NCBI RefSeq assembly: GCF_014108865.1
Contig: NZ_CP053928.1
Span: 4,898,001 to 4,962,000, forward strand
Source of the DNA: Nocardioides sp. WS12
GTDB taxonomy: Bacteria; Actinomycetota; Actinomycetes; Propionibacteriales; Nocardioidaceae
Reading direction: 5' to 3'
DNA length: 64,000 bases
In this document: positions 43,436 to 51,972 of the stretch, piece by piece
Position numbering within the stretch: the first letter of the stretch is position 1
Layout: every line of letters starts with the position of its first letter
Made by a program: the position numbers and the translations under genes
The notes under the pieces: generated by a model
What the model was told of the DNA's origin: nothing
Databases searched by the model: none
What the model saw: only the letters and a program-made list of their open reading frames with translations

Positions 43436-44524
43436 TCACTTGGCGGAGATGCCCGCCACGATCTCCTGCGCCTTGGTGGCGGTCTCCGGCGCGAGCTTCG
43501 CGGAACCCGCGAAGTCGGACGAAGCAGCCTGGCCCTCGTCGGAGACGATGTACTCGAGGTAGCCCTTGACGTTGGCGGCCTCGGCAGCGTCGTCGTACGT
43601 CTCGCAAGCGAGCAGGTACGACAGCAGGATCACCGGGTAGGCGCCGGCCTCGGTGGTGTTGCGGTCGACGTCGACAGCGATGTCGGTCTCGTCGCGGCCC
43701 TCAACGATCGGGGAGACCGAGACGGTCTTCGCGGCACCTTCGGGCGACGGGGCAACGAACTCCTCGCCGACCTTGACCGAGACGTGGCTGAGGTCGGTGG
43801 CCTGGCTGGCGTCGGCGTAACCGATAGCGCCGTCGATGTCGGCGATCTGCTTGACGACACCCGAGGTGCCCTCAGCGGAGAGACCACCGGAAACCGGGAA
43901 GGCGTCCTCGGCCTCGTAGGCCCAGTCCTGCTCCGCCGTCTTGCCGAGGTAGTCGGTGAAGTTCTTCGTGGTGCCCGAGTCGTCGGCGCGGTGCACCGCG
44001 GTGATCTTCGTGTCAGGCAGCTCGACACCCTCGTTGGTCGCGGCGATCGCAGCGTCGTTCCACTTGGTGATCTTGCCCGCGAAGATCTTGGCGATCGTGG
44101 CGGCGTCGAGCTTGAGCTCGTCGACACCCTTGAGGTTGAAAGCGATGGCGATCGAGGAGATGTAGGCCGGGACCTCGATGATGTTTCCGCCACAACGCTC
44201 CTTGGCGGACGCGAGCTCCTCGTCCTTGATGTAGGAGTCGGTGCCGGCGAAGGACAGCGCCTTGGCGATGAACTGGCCGCGGCCGTCCGTCGAGCCGAGC
44301 AGCGAGTAGTCGATGGTCAGGCCGCTGTTCTTGCCCTGGAACGCGGTCTTCCACGCCTCCTGGGCCTTCTCCTGCGACGTCGCGCCGCCGCCCTTGAGGT
44401 TGCCGCTCAGGTCGCTGGACGCGGCGTCGCCGCCGTCCTCGTTGGACGCGCCACAGGCGCTCATGAGCAGGGCGAGCGCAGCAATACCGGGGATCGCGGC
44501 GTTGCGAATGGTGTTGAGCTTCAA
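43436..44524 (-). CDS. pstS: phosphate-binding lipoprotein PstS
   Basis: The periplasmic-type phosphate receptor of the Pst system. It has 362 residues. The lipoprotein signal ends in LLMSACGAS (lipobox Cys near residue 24). Phosphate-binding segments include GGGATSQEKAQEAW, FAGTDSYIKDEEL, RADDSGTTKNFTDYLG and VSGGLSAEGTSGVV. The TTG start has GAGAGG about 9 bases upstream. Confidence 0.96.
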   Translation of the reverse strand: MKLNTIRNAAIPGIAALALLMSACGASNEDGGDAASSDLSGNLKGGGATSQEKAQEAWKTAFQGKNSGLTIDYSLLGSTDGRGQFIAKALSFAGTDSYIKDEELASAKERCGGNIIEVPAYISSIAIAFNLKGVDELKLDAATIAKIFAGKITKWNDAAIAATNEGVELPDTKITAVHRADDSGTTKNFTDYLGKTAEQDWAYEAEDAFPVSGGLSAEGTSGVVKQIADIDGAIGYADASQATDLSHVSVKVGEEFVAPSPEGAAKTVSVSPIVEGRDETDIAVDVDRNTTEAGAYPVILLSYLLACETYDDAAEAANVKGYLEYIVSDEGQAASSDFAGSAKLAPETATKAQEIVAGISAK

Positions 44525-44631
44525 GGAACTTGCCTCTCAGAGGTGAGGGGCTTTTGTCTTGTCGGGGCCCCCCGATTCGTACTGGACAACTGAGAAGTTA
44601 GGGAGCGTCGGTAACGCAAGTCCCCGGCCGA

Positions 44632-44649
44632 TCTGAACGCATGGTGAAC
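44632..44649 (-). promoter_or_regulatory. PHO box (PhoP site) upstream of pstS
   Basis: On the minus strand GTTCACC and GTTCAGA lie 11 bases apart (44643-44649 and 44632-44638), matching the PhoP direct-repeat pattern. The box is about 110 bases upstream of the pstS start, in a 163-base intergenic gap. Confidence 0.7.
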
Positions 44650-44687
44650 AGTGGCGGTCGGGGCGGCATTTCGGCGTGGTCCAGGTC

Positions 44688-45560
44688 TCAGACCACGAAA
44701 CGGGGGCGGTGTCGCTCGACCGCGACGACCGCTCCCTTGCGCACGTGGAGCACCAGCATCTCGGCGGCCTCCAGGGGCGGAGTGCCCCTCGCGCTGTCCA
44801 GCCCGAGGGCGTCGTACACCCACTCGAGGACGGGGCGATGCGTGCACACCACCGCACCCTGGTCGGTCTCCACGAGCTCCTCGACGATCCGGGTGACGGC
44901 GCGCTCCGTGGCGTGCTCCTCGCTCAGCCGGCGCCGCAGGTCCAGGTCGTAGCCCGCCATCTGCGCGAACGGGTGGACGGTCTGCACGCAGCGGGTGCTG
45001 GTCGAGGTCACGACCCGCGTGACGTCGTACGCCGCCAGCAGGGGGACGAGGCGGTCGGCCTGAAGCTCACCGGTGCGCAGCAGGGTGCGGGCCGCGTCGT
45101 CGCCCTTCCAGGCAGTGCGGGAGCGCGCCTGCGCGTGCCGGAGTACGACGACCGCCCGGGTCTTGCGGCGAACCCGCAGCGCAGCGGCGAGGGTCTCCCG
45201 GTCGCGGTCGTAGGTCAGCAGCTTCGGCGCCTCGTCGAACGGCACCCACCGGACCTGGTCGATCTCGTGGTTGGGCCGGTACTGGGAGACGTCGTCATCA
45301 CCGACCACGCGGCCGGTCCAGTAGTAGACGGTCTTCATCCGGCTGCCGACCGGGTAGCGCTGGGTCGGCAGCGGCGGACCGAGACGCGCGTGCACGCCGG
45401 TCTCCTCCGCCACTTCCCTCACCGCGGCGGCGGTGGGGTGCTCGGCTCGATCCAGCTTGCCCTTCGGGAACGACCAGTCGTCGTACTTGGGACGGTGGAC
45501 GAGCAGCACCTCACGACCGGGCCGGAACACCACGACGCCGGCAGCAAGGATGTCGGGCAC
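44688..45560 (-). CDS. Nudix hydrolase fused to histidine phosphatase (MutT1-like)
   Basis: A 290-residue two-domain protein like mycobacterial MutT1, which removes 8-oxo-(d)GTP and related nucleotides. The N-terminal Nudix box is GKLDRAEHPTAAAVREVAEE (G-X5-E-X7-REVAEE). The C-terminal histidine phosphatase has VVLRHAQAR in place of the canonical RHG and a second His in VVCTHRPVLEW. The GTG at 45560 starts VPDILAAGVVVF and lies 7 bases after GAGACT on the minus strand. In mycobacteria mutT1 also neighbours ppk. Confidence 0.9.
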   Translation of the reverse strand: MPDILAAGVVVFRPGREVLLVHRPKYDDWSFPKGKLDRAEHPTAAAVREVAEETGVHARLGPPLPTQRYPVGSRMKTVYYWTGRVVGDDDVSQYRPNHEIDQVRWVPFDEAPKLLTYDRDRETLAAALRVRRKTRAVVVLRHAQARSRTAWKGDDAARTLLRTGELQADRLVPLLAAYDVTRVVTSTSTRCVQTVHPFAQMAGYDLDLRRRLSEEHATERAVTRIVEELVETDQGAVVCTHRPVLEWVYDALGLDSARGTPPLEAAEMLVLHVRKGAVVAVERHRPRFVV

Positions 45561-45566
45561 GTGGCC

Positions 45567-45573
45567 TAGTCTC
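45567..45573. promoter_or_regulatory. overlapping divergent -10 elements
   Basis: On the plus strand TAGTCT (45567-45572) could serve the gene at 45608. On the minus strand GAGACT (45568-45573) is 7 bases before the MutT1-like GTG. The two boxes overlap almost completely. Confidence 0.4.
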
Positions 45574-45607
45574 ACATCAGATCGACCGAGTTGAGGAGAC
45601 CCCTTCG

Positions 45608-46681
45608 GTGTTGCGCCGTCTGACCGCCTTCAGGGCCAGGTCCCGTTGGGTCGTCGTCGGCCTCGTCCTCCTGCTCGTCGCCGTGGCCGGTACAGTGGCC
45701 TGGCGGCTCACCCGCGACGACGCCAGCCGGTTCGCCGAAGCCGCGACGCTCGCCCCGAAGACCTCCGAACGGTTCAGCTGGACCGACTGGGCCGGCGTGC
45801 GCGAGGAACTCGACGCCGACCTCTCGGCGTCGTCCTCGGCCGAGGAACTGTCCGGCTTCCTGCTCGACGCCTTCGACCGCGACCTGTCCGCGACGACGGC
45901 CCTCGCCGAGTCCGCGCCCACGCTGCAGTCGACCTTCGGGTTCTCCCCCGCGAACATCGAGTGGGAGCTCTTCGCCCAGGGCAAGGACGGCGCCCTCACG
46001 ATCCTCGGATTGCCCGACGACTACGACGTCGACGCCCTCCGGTCGCGCCTCGAGGAGATCGGCTTCGAGAAGCCCGACCAGGCCGACGGCGTGTGGAACG
46101 GCGGGGTCGACCTGCTGGAGACGCTGGACGGGCCGGTCACCCCTCAACTCGCGTACCTCCAGATCGACGAGGACGCCGGCCTGGTGTTCGGCAGCGACGA
46201 AGCGGCCTTCCTCGCAGAGCACCGCGACGTCGAGCGCGGTGAGAGCACTGACGGCATCGCCGAGGTCGTCGAGGCTGCTGGCCCGGCGCTGAGCGCCTCG
46301 GCCTACACCGGCGACTACGCGTGCTCGGAGCTCTCGATGAGCGGGGCCGACCCGGCCGACCGCACCCGCGGCGCCGAGTTGGTCGAAGCCGCCGGCGAGG
46401 TCCACCCGCTGACCGGCTTCGCGATCGCTGCGCAGCCCGCGGGCGACGTACGCGTGGCGATGTCGTTCGAGAACGAGGACCAGGCCCGCACCGATGCCGA
46501 CAGCCGCTCGAAGCTGGCCGCCGGCCCGGCCCCCGGCCAGGGCGGCACCTTCCCCGAACGGTTCACGCTCGGGAAGGTCGCCGCGACCGGCACCACGCTG
46601 ACCATGGAGCTGGAGCCGGCCGAGGGCACGTTCGTGCTGTCTGACCTGAACAAGGGCCCGGTCCTCTTCGCCACCTGCTGA
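45608..46681 (+). CDS. membrane-anchored protein of unknown function
   Basis: A 357-residue protein with a basic N-terminus and one signal/anchor helix (about 15-34), then a soluble, acidic extracytoplasmic domain with alpha/beta character. A Cys pair (CSEL near the middle and ATC at the C-terminus) could form a disulfide. I do not recognise the family. The GTG at 45608 follows GAGGAG; a TTG one codon later is possible. Confidence 0.75.
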   Translation: MLRRLTAFRARSRWVVVGLVLLLVAVAGTVAWRLTRDDASRFAEAATLAPKTSERFSWTDWAGVREELDADLSASSSAEELSGFLLDAFDRDLSATTALAESAPTLQSTFGFSPANIEWELFAQGKDGALTILGLPDDYDVDALRSRLEEIGFEKPDQADGVWNGGVDLLETLDGPVTPQLAYLQIDEDAGLVFGSDEAAFLAEHRDVERGESTDGIAEVVEAAGPALSASAYTGDYACSELSMSGADPADRTRGAELVEAAGEVHPLTGFAIAAQPAGDVRVAMSFENEDQARTDADSRSKLAAGPAPGQGGTFPERFTLGKVAATGTTLTMELEPAEGTFVLSDLNKGPVLFATC

Positions 46682-46691
46682 GCTGGGTTCG

Positions 46692-46755
46692 GCGTCGTAC
46701 CAACCAGATTCGGGGTGGATTCGGGCTAGTGGCCCCGAATTCGGTTGGTACGACG
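46692..46755. repeat. 64-bp palindromic element, copy A
   Basis: It begins GCGTCGTACCAACC and ends GGTTGGTACGACG. The 23-bp arms pair with two mismatches around a 17-base loop. It starts 10 bases after the stop of the unknown membrane protein. It differs from copy B (47846-47909) at one base in 64. Confidence 0.9.
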
Positions 46756-46818
46756 CCCAGCCAGCCAACCTGTGGAGAACGAACAGCACGTTTGGCGGGC
46801 CGCAGCGATGCTGGGCCG

Positions 46819-47845
46819 ATGGATCTGCACATCACCAGGGCGGGCATCGTTCTTCCGGTGCGCGCCGATCCGGCGGGGATCACCGGACCGACGCCAGACC
46901 AGGCGCGCGGCCCCCGGTGTCGGACGACCTCTCCGGGGCGGTTCACCAGAGCCAACATTGTCGTCACCACCGAACAGCGCATTGTCGAGGCCGCCGTTGG
47001 CCTGCCACCGGGTGCTGCCATCACCGGCTGGGCAGCCCTGCACTGGACCAGGACCAGATGGTTCGACGGCCGGGCGAGAGATGGGAGCGACCTGCCCGTA
47101 CCTGTTGCCGTCAATGACGCGTGCAACCTGGCGAGGCGCCCGTGGCATCGTCATTTCCGCCGATTGGCTGTTCGAGGACGACATCATCTGGGTCGACGGC
47201 CTGCCGATCACCCGCCCCGATCGCTCTGTCACCTTCGCCGCTCGTCGGGCACGAAGCGACGAGGAAGCGACCCAGATCATCGACATGGCAGCAGCCGGCG
47301 ATCAGATCGACCTGCTGGGTCTCGAGGACTACGTGAGCCGTCTGCCGAGCCGACCGGGCGTACGTCGGCTGCGACGTGCGCTTGCTCAGGCCGACGAGAA
47401 CGCATGGTCACCGATGGAGGTGACCATGCGTCGACTGTGGACGGGTCGCGGCTTTGATCGCCCCCTGTGCAATCGCCCGATCTTCGACTTGAACGGACGG
47501 CACCTGCTGACACCCGATCTGTTCGATCCGGTGGCCGGGGTGCTCGGCGAGTACAACGGTGCCGTCCACCTCAATCTCAGGGTTGGTCATCGGGACCTGA
47601 ACCGCGAGGAGATCTGCCGCCAACTCGGCCTCGAGATGGTCTCGATGATGTCCACCGACCTCCGCGACAAGTCGGCATTCGAGTGGCGGCTGGACAATGC
47701 CTATCGCCGTGCGGCAGCGCGGCCCCTGACGACGAACTGGACGCTCGACCTGCCGTCGTCGTGGGTGGACACATCGACGGTCGCGAAACGTCGAGCGCTG
47801 GACGAGTCGCAGCGGGAGCTATGGCTGCGCCGGCAGGCTGGCTGA
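46819..47845 (+). pseudogene. frameshifted PD-(D/E)XK-like (DUF559/Vsr-type) protein
   Basis: Two overlapping frames together encode one protein. The first (from ATG 46819) gives MDLHITRAGIVLPVRADP through TEQRIVEAAVGLPPGAAITG to about 47120. The second, one base later, continues from about 47145 with RGIVISADWLFEDDIIWVDG to the stop at 47845. The seam lies in the GC-rich stretch 47110-47150. The C-terminal part has PDLFDP, GVLGEYNG and a following R.RDLNREE pattern like the nuclease core of DUF559/Vsr proteins. A frame of 366 codons from 46745 also spans the region but its first 120 residues look like shadow. A sequencing error cannot be excluded. Confidence 0.7.
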
Positions 47846-47909
47846 GCGTCGTACCAACCAAATTCGGGGTGGATTCGGGCTAGTGGCCCCGAATTCGGTT
47901 GGTACGACG
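47846..47909. repeat. 64-bp palindromic element, copy B
   Basis: It starts immediately after the stop of the frameshifted gene. The 23-bp arms have a single mismatch. The terminal 13 bases (CGTCGTACCAACC and GGTTGGTACGACG) are perfect inverted repeats. It abuts a transporter gene remnant. Confidence 0.9.
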
Positions 47910-48062
47910 AAGACCGCTCCGCGACAGAGTCGACCGCATATAGGAGCCGTCGGGATCGATCAGCGCGAGCCAGCCCAGCCCGGCAGCGAGCAGGACCAGC
48001 CCGGTCACCGTCGCCACCTTCGGCCCGACACTGGCCAGTACGCGCGGGGCGATTCCGGACGT
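47910..48062 (-). pseudogene. MFS transporter remnant
   Basis: About 51 codons in one minus-strand frame resemble an internal part of a DHA2/EmrB-type MFS transporter: GIAPRVLASVGPKVATVTG followed by a hydrophobic helix and IDPDGSYMRS. Both ends are missing. The left end stops at palindrome copy B and the right end just before the CsoR operators. Confidence 0.6.
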
Positions 48063-48077
48063 CGTACTTGCGTTAAA

Positions 48078-48092
48078 TACCCTAGGGGGGTA
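48078..48092. promoter_or_regulatory. CsoR operator, site 1
   Basis: TACCCTAGGGGGGTA is the near-palindromic TACCC(N5)GGGTA form bound by CsoR. It lies upstream of csoR. Confidence 0.75.
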
Positions 48093-48126
48093 ACGTATTC
48101 CAACGAAGGCGGACGCTACCACGAAA

Positions 48127-48141
48127 TACCGGAGGGGGGTA
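48127..48141. promoter_or_regulatory. CsoR operator, site 2, overlapping a -10
   Basis: TACCGGAGGGGGGTA is a second, less symmetrical CsoR-type site, 49 bases after the first. A -10-like TACCCT (48140-48145) overlaps its right end, so CsoR bound here would block the promoter. Confidence 0.7.
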
Positions 48142-48182
48142 CCCTGAGAATGACCGAGACACTCGCCGAGAAGGACAGCCCG

Positions 48183-48485
48183 ATGACCGAGGCCCACCAG
48201 CACAGCTACATCGCCAACAACACCAAGGCGGACTACCTCAAGCGGCTGCGCCGCATCGAGGGCCAGGCCCGCGGGCTGCAGCGGATGGTCGAGGAGGAGA
48301 AGTACTGCATCGACATCCTCACCCAGATCTCGGCGATGACGAAGGCACTCGAGGCCGTCGCACTCGGCCTGCTCGACGAGCACATGGCGCACTGCGTCGT
48401 GAACGCGGTCGCAGCCGGCGGCGACGAGGCCCAGATCAAGCTCAAGGAAGCCTCCGACGCGATCGCGCGCCTCGTCCGCTCCTGA
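48183..48485 (+). CDS. csoR: copper-sensing repressor CsoR
   Basis: A 100-residue helical repressor that releases DNA on binding Cu(I). DYLKRLRRIEGQARGLQRMV is the family signature region. The Cu(I) ligands are Cys in KYCIDIL and His/Cys in DEHMAHC (H-X3-C). The ATG at 48183 is preferred because AGAAGGA lies 7 bases upstream and the -10 at 48140 would start the RNA near 48152; an ATG at 48150 is also in frame. Confidence 0.92.
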   Translation: MTEAHQHSYIANNTKADYLKRLRRIEGQARGLQRMVEEEKYCIDILTQISAMTKALEAVALGLLDEHMAHCVVNAVAAGGDEAQIKLKEASDAIARLVRS

Positions 48486-48536
48486 ACATCATGAACACCG
48501 TCGATCCCCTCACTTGAATCCCGGAAGGAACCCGCC

Positions 48537-48743
48537 ATGAACCAGACCGCCACCTACACCGTCACCGGCATGACCTGCGGCCACTGCGTCGCCTCGGTCA
48601 CCGAGGAGGTCCAGGAGATCCCCGGCGTCCAGGACGTCGCGATCGACCTGCCCACCGGTGCCGTCACCATCACCAGCGCCGAGGTCCTCGACGATGCAGC
48701 CGTCAGGGCTGCCGTCGAGGAAGCCGGCTACCAGCTCGCATGA
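48537..48743 (+). CDS. copZ: copper chaperone CopZ
   Basis: A 68-residue heavy-metal-associated domain. The metal site is GMTCGHC (Cys14, Cys17). It delivers Cu(I) to CopA and probably to CsoR. GGAAGG is upstream, and it overlaps the next gene by ATGA. Confidence 0.94.
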   Translation: MNQTATYTVTGMTCGHCVASVTEEVQEIPGVQDVAIDLPTGAVTITSAEVLDDAAVRAAVEEAGYQLA

Positions 48744-49699
48744 GCACCCCGGTCAAGGTCGCGGGCTTCCTGGCCGCCATCGCCGCCATCTTCGGGCTCG
48801 CCCTCGTCGTCGGCCGCGCCATCGGCCCGGTGGACGACGAGCCCGCTGCTCACGACGACGCGCACGCCTCCGGCGACGGCCGCGTGCACCTCACCCCCGC
48901 CGGCGACGGCGGCACCGAGATCCCAGAAGGACTCATGGTCTCCCAGGACGGCTACACGCTCGCGCTCGCCGAGCCGGGCTCCCCGGCCGGCCGGGACCGG
49001 ACGGTCGCGTTCACGATCACCGGACCCGACGGCGACCCGGTGATGTCGTACGACGTGGAGCACGAGAAGCAGCTGCATCTGATCGCCGTCCGTCGCGACT
49101 TCACCGGCTTCCAGCACGTCCACCCCGTCCTCGACGAGAAGACCGGGGTGTGGTCGATCGACCTCGACCTCACACCGGGGACCTGGCGCCTCTTCGCCGA
49201 CTTCAAGGCCAGCGGCGCGGACCCGCTCACGCTCGGCACCGATCTGGCCGTCAGCGGCGACCACCAGCCTGCCGATCCCGCACCCGAGAACCGCACGGCA
49301 ACGGTCGACGGCTACGAGGTCACCCTCGACGGAGACCTGACAGCGGGAGCCGACGCGAAGCTCACGCTGAGCGTCACCAGGAACGGCGAGCCGGTCACCG
49401 ACCTCCAGCCGTACCTCGGCGCGTACGGCCACCTCGTCGCGCTGCGCGCCGGCGACCTCGCCTACCTCCACGTCCACCCCGACGGTGAGCCCGACGACGG
49501 CACCACGAAGCCCGGTCCCGACGTGGTCTTCCACACCGCCGTCCCCAGCGCAGGGACCTACCACCTCTACCTGGACTTCCAGCACAACGGCGTCGTCCGC
49601 ACCGCAGCCTTCACCGTCACCACCGGCGGAGCCGCGACCCCCGGGGACACCGCACCGTCCGAGACCGAACACGGAGAGAGCAGTGGACACCAGCACTGA
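48740..49699 (+). CDS. membrane-anchored His-rich copper-resistance protein
   Basis: A 319-residue protein with an N-terminal membrane helix (about 7-26) and an extracytoplasmic domain rich in His: LHLIAVRRDFTGFQHVHP, YGHLVALRAGDLAYLHVHP and a C-terminal EHGESSGHQH. Two beta-rich repeats seem to be present. Its place between copZ and copA suggests metal binding outside the membrane. The family is often annotated only as heavy-metal-binding or hypothetical. Confidence 0.82.
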   Translation: MSTPVKVAGFLAAIAAIFGLALVVGRAIGPVDDEPAAHDDAHASGDGRVHLTPAGDGGTEIPEGLMVSQDGYTLALAEPGSPAGRDRTVAFTITGPDGDPVMSYDVEHEKQLHLIAVRRDFTGFQHVHPVLDEKTGVWSIDLDLTPGTWRLFADFKASGADPLTLGTDLAVSGDHQPADPAPENRTATVDGYEVTLDGDLTAGADAKLTLSVTRNGEPVTDLQPYLGAYGHLVALRAGDLAYLHVHPDGEPDDGTTKPGPDVVFHTAVPSAGTYHLYLDFQHNGVVRTAAFTVTTGGAATPGDTAPSETEHGESSGHQH

Positions 49700-51968
49700 C
49701 CAGCAGATCGAGCTGGCGATCACCGGGATGACCTGCGCGTCCTGCGCCAACCGGATCGAGCGCAAGCTCAACAAGCTCGAAGGCGTCAGCGCCACGGTCA
49801 ACTACGCCACCGAGAAGGCGAAGGTCACCTTCGACCCCGCCGTGGCGCCCGAGGCACTGGTCGCAGCCGTCGAGCAGGCCGGGTACGGCGCTCGGCTCCC
49901 CCAGCCGCCCCAGGCGGACCCGGGGACCGGCGCGGCCGCATCACCCGAGGAACACGCGCTCCAGGTGCTGCGCCAACGGCTGGTCATCTCGGCGGTCCTG
50001 ACGGTCCCGGTGATCGCGATGGCGATGGTCCCGGCGCTGCAGTTCACCAACTGGCAGTGGTTGTCGCTGACACTTGCCGCGCCGGTGGTGGCATGGGGCG
50101 CCTGGCCGTTCCACAAGGCGGCGTGGACCAACCTGCGCCACGGCACCTCGACCATGGACACGCTGATCTCCCTCGGCACCCTGGCCGCGCTCGGGTGGTC
50201 GCTGTACGCACTGTTCTGGGGCACCGCCGGCACCCCGGGCATGACCCACCCCTTCGAGTTCACCATCGAGCGCAGCGACGGCAGCGGCAACATCTATCTC
50301 GAAGCCGCCGCGGGCGTCACCACCTTCATCCTCGCGGGCCGCTACTTCGAGCAGCGGTCCAAGCGCAGGGCCGGCTCAGCGTTGCGGGCTCTGCTCACGC
50401 TCGGCGCCAAGGACGTCGCGGTGCTCGGAGCCGATGGCACCACCGAGACGAGCGTGCCGGTCGAGCAGCTCGCGGCCGGCGACCTGTTCGTCGTACGCCC
50501 GGGCGAGAAGATCGCCACCGACGGCGTGATCGAACGCGGTACGTCGGCGGTGGATGCGTCGATGCTCACCGGCGAGTCCGTGCCGGTCGAAGTCAGCCCC
50601 GGGGACACCGTGGTCGGCGCGACCGTCAATGCCGGCGGTCGCCTGGTCGTGCGAGCGACGCGCATCGGCAGTGACACCCAACTCGCGCAGATGGCGCGGT
50701 TGGTCGAGGACGCACAGAACGGCAAGGCCCAGGTCCAGCGTCTGGCCGACCGGGTCTCCGGCATCTTCGTGCCGATCGTCATCCTGCTCGCGGCCGGGAC
50801 GCTCGGATTCTGGCTCGGCACCGGCAACGGCCTGGCAACGGCGTTCACCGCAGCGGTCGCTGTCCTGATCATCGCCTGCCCCTGCGCCCTCGGCCTGGCG
50901 ACGCCGACCGCCCTCATGGTCGGCACCGGCCGCGGCGCGCAACTCGGCATCCTGATCAAGGGTCCCGAGGTGCTGGAGTCCACCCGCATGGTCGACACCG
51001 TCGTGCTCGACAAGACCGGCACGGTCACCACCGGAAGGATGACCCTGCGTGCAGTGATCGCGGCCGACGACGAGGACGCCTCCGAGGTGTTGCGGTACGC
51101 CGGCGCGCTCGAGGACGCCTCGGAGCATCCGATCGCCCGGGCCATCGCCGACGCGGCCCGGGACGAGCACGGCTCCCTCCCCGAGGTCGAGGACTTCACC
51201 AACATCGAAGGACTCGGGGTCCAGGGTGTCCTCGTCGACGTCGCCGACAGCACCGCGAGCCACGCCGTCCTGGTCGGGCGCCCGCAACTGCTCGCGGAGT
51301 GGTCCCAGCACCTCACCCCCGAGTTGAAGACGGCGCTCGAGGACGCCCAGTCGACGGGCGGCACCGCCGTCGCGGTCGGTTGGGACGGCAAGGCGCGTGG
51401 AGTCGTCGTGGTCGCCGACGCGGTCAAGGCAACCTCGGCCACCGCGATCCGTGAACTGCGCGCACTCGGCCTGCGACCCGTGCTCCTCACCGGCGACAAC
51501 GCGGCCGTGGCGCGGACCGTGGCCGCCGAAGTGGGCATCGACGAGGTCGACGTGTTCGCCGACGTCCTGCCCGCCGACAAGGTCGACGTGGTCAAGCGGC
51601 TCCAGGGCGAGGGCAAGGTGGTCGCGATGATCGGCGACGGCGTCAACGATGCCGCGGCCCTGGCGCAGGCCGACCTCGGCCTGGCGATGGGCACCGGCAC
51701 CGACGTGGCGATCGAGGCCAGCGACCTCACCCTGGTCCGAGGGGACCTGCGGGTGGCGGTCGACGCCATCCGCCTGTCCCGTCGCACGCTCGGCACGATC
51801 AAGGGCAACCTGTTCTGGGCGTTCGCGTACAACGTCGCCGCGCTGCCCCTGGCTGCCGCCGGCCTGCTCAACCCGATGCTCGCCGGCGCGGCCATGGCGT
51901 TCTCGTCGGTGTTCGTGGTGTCGAACAGCCTGCGGCTGCGTGGGTTCAAGGCCCACTCCGCCAACTAG
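49683..51968 (+). CDS. copA: copper-exporting P1B-type ATPase CopA
   Basis: A 761-residue Cu(I) efflux pump. The N-terminal metal-binding domain has GMTCASC. Membrane motif CPC is in IIACPCALGLATPTALMVG. The phosphorylation site is DKTGTVTTG, the HP motif SEHPIARAI, and the hinge GDGVNDAAAL. The Cu(I)-type NxxYNxxA-like segment (WAFAYNVAALPLAA) is also present. The GTG at 49683 follows GGAGAG and overlaps the previous gene by 17 bases. Confidence 0.96.
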   Translation: MDTSTDQQIELAITGMTCASCANRIERKLNKLEGVSATVNYATEKAKVTFDPAVAPEALVAAVEQAGYGARLPQPPQADPGTGAAASPEEHALQVLRQRLVISAVLTVPVIAMAMVPALQFTNWQWLSLTLAAPVVAWGAWPFHKAAWTNLRHGTSTMDTLISLGTLAALGWSLYALFWGTAGTPGMTHPFEFTIERSDGSGNIYLEAAAGVTTFILAGRYFEQRSKRRAGSALRALLTLGAKDVAVLGADGTTETSVPVEQLAAGDLFVVRPGEKIATDGVIERGTSAVDASMLTGESVPVEVSPGDTVVGATVNAGGRLVVRATRIGSDTQLAQMARLVEDAQNGKAQVQRLADRVSGIFVPIVILLAAGTLGFWLGTGNGLATAFTAAVAVLIIACPCALGLATPTALMVGTGRGAQLGILIKGPEVLESTRMVDTVVLDKTGTVTTGRMTLRAVIAADDEDASEVLRYAGALEDASEHPIARAIADAARDEHGSLPEVEDFTNIEGLGVQGVLVDVADSTASHAVLVGRPQLLAEWSQHLTPELKTALEDAQSTGGTAVAVGWDGKARGVVVVADAVKATSATAIRELRALGLRPVLLTGDNAAVARTVAAEVGIDEVDVFADVLPADKVDVVKRLQGEGKVVAMIGDGVNDAAALAQADLGLAMGTGTDVAIEASDLTLVRGDLRVAVDAIRLSRRTLGTIKGNLFWAFAYNVAALPLAAAGLLNPMLAGAAMAFSSVFVVSNSLRLRGFKAHSAN

Positions 51969-51972
51969 AGGG

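Noticed and set aside
46692..47909. A classical insertion sequence
   Set aside because: No transposase motif is present; the gene between the palindromes resembles a DUF559/Vsr-type nuclease.
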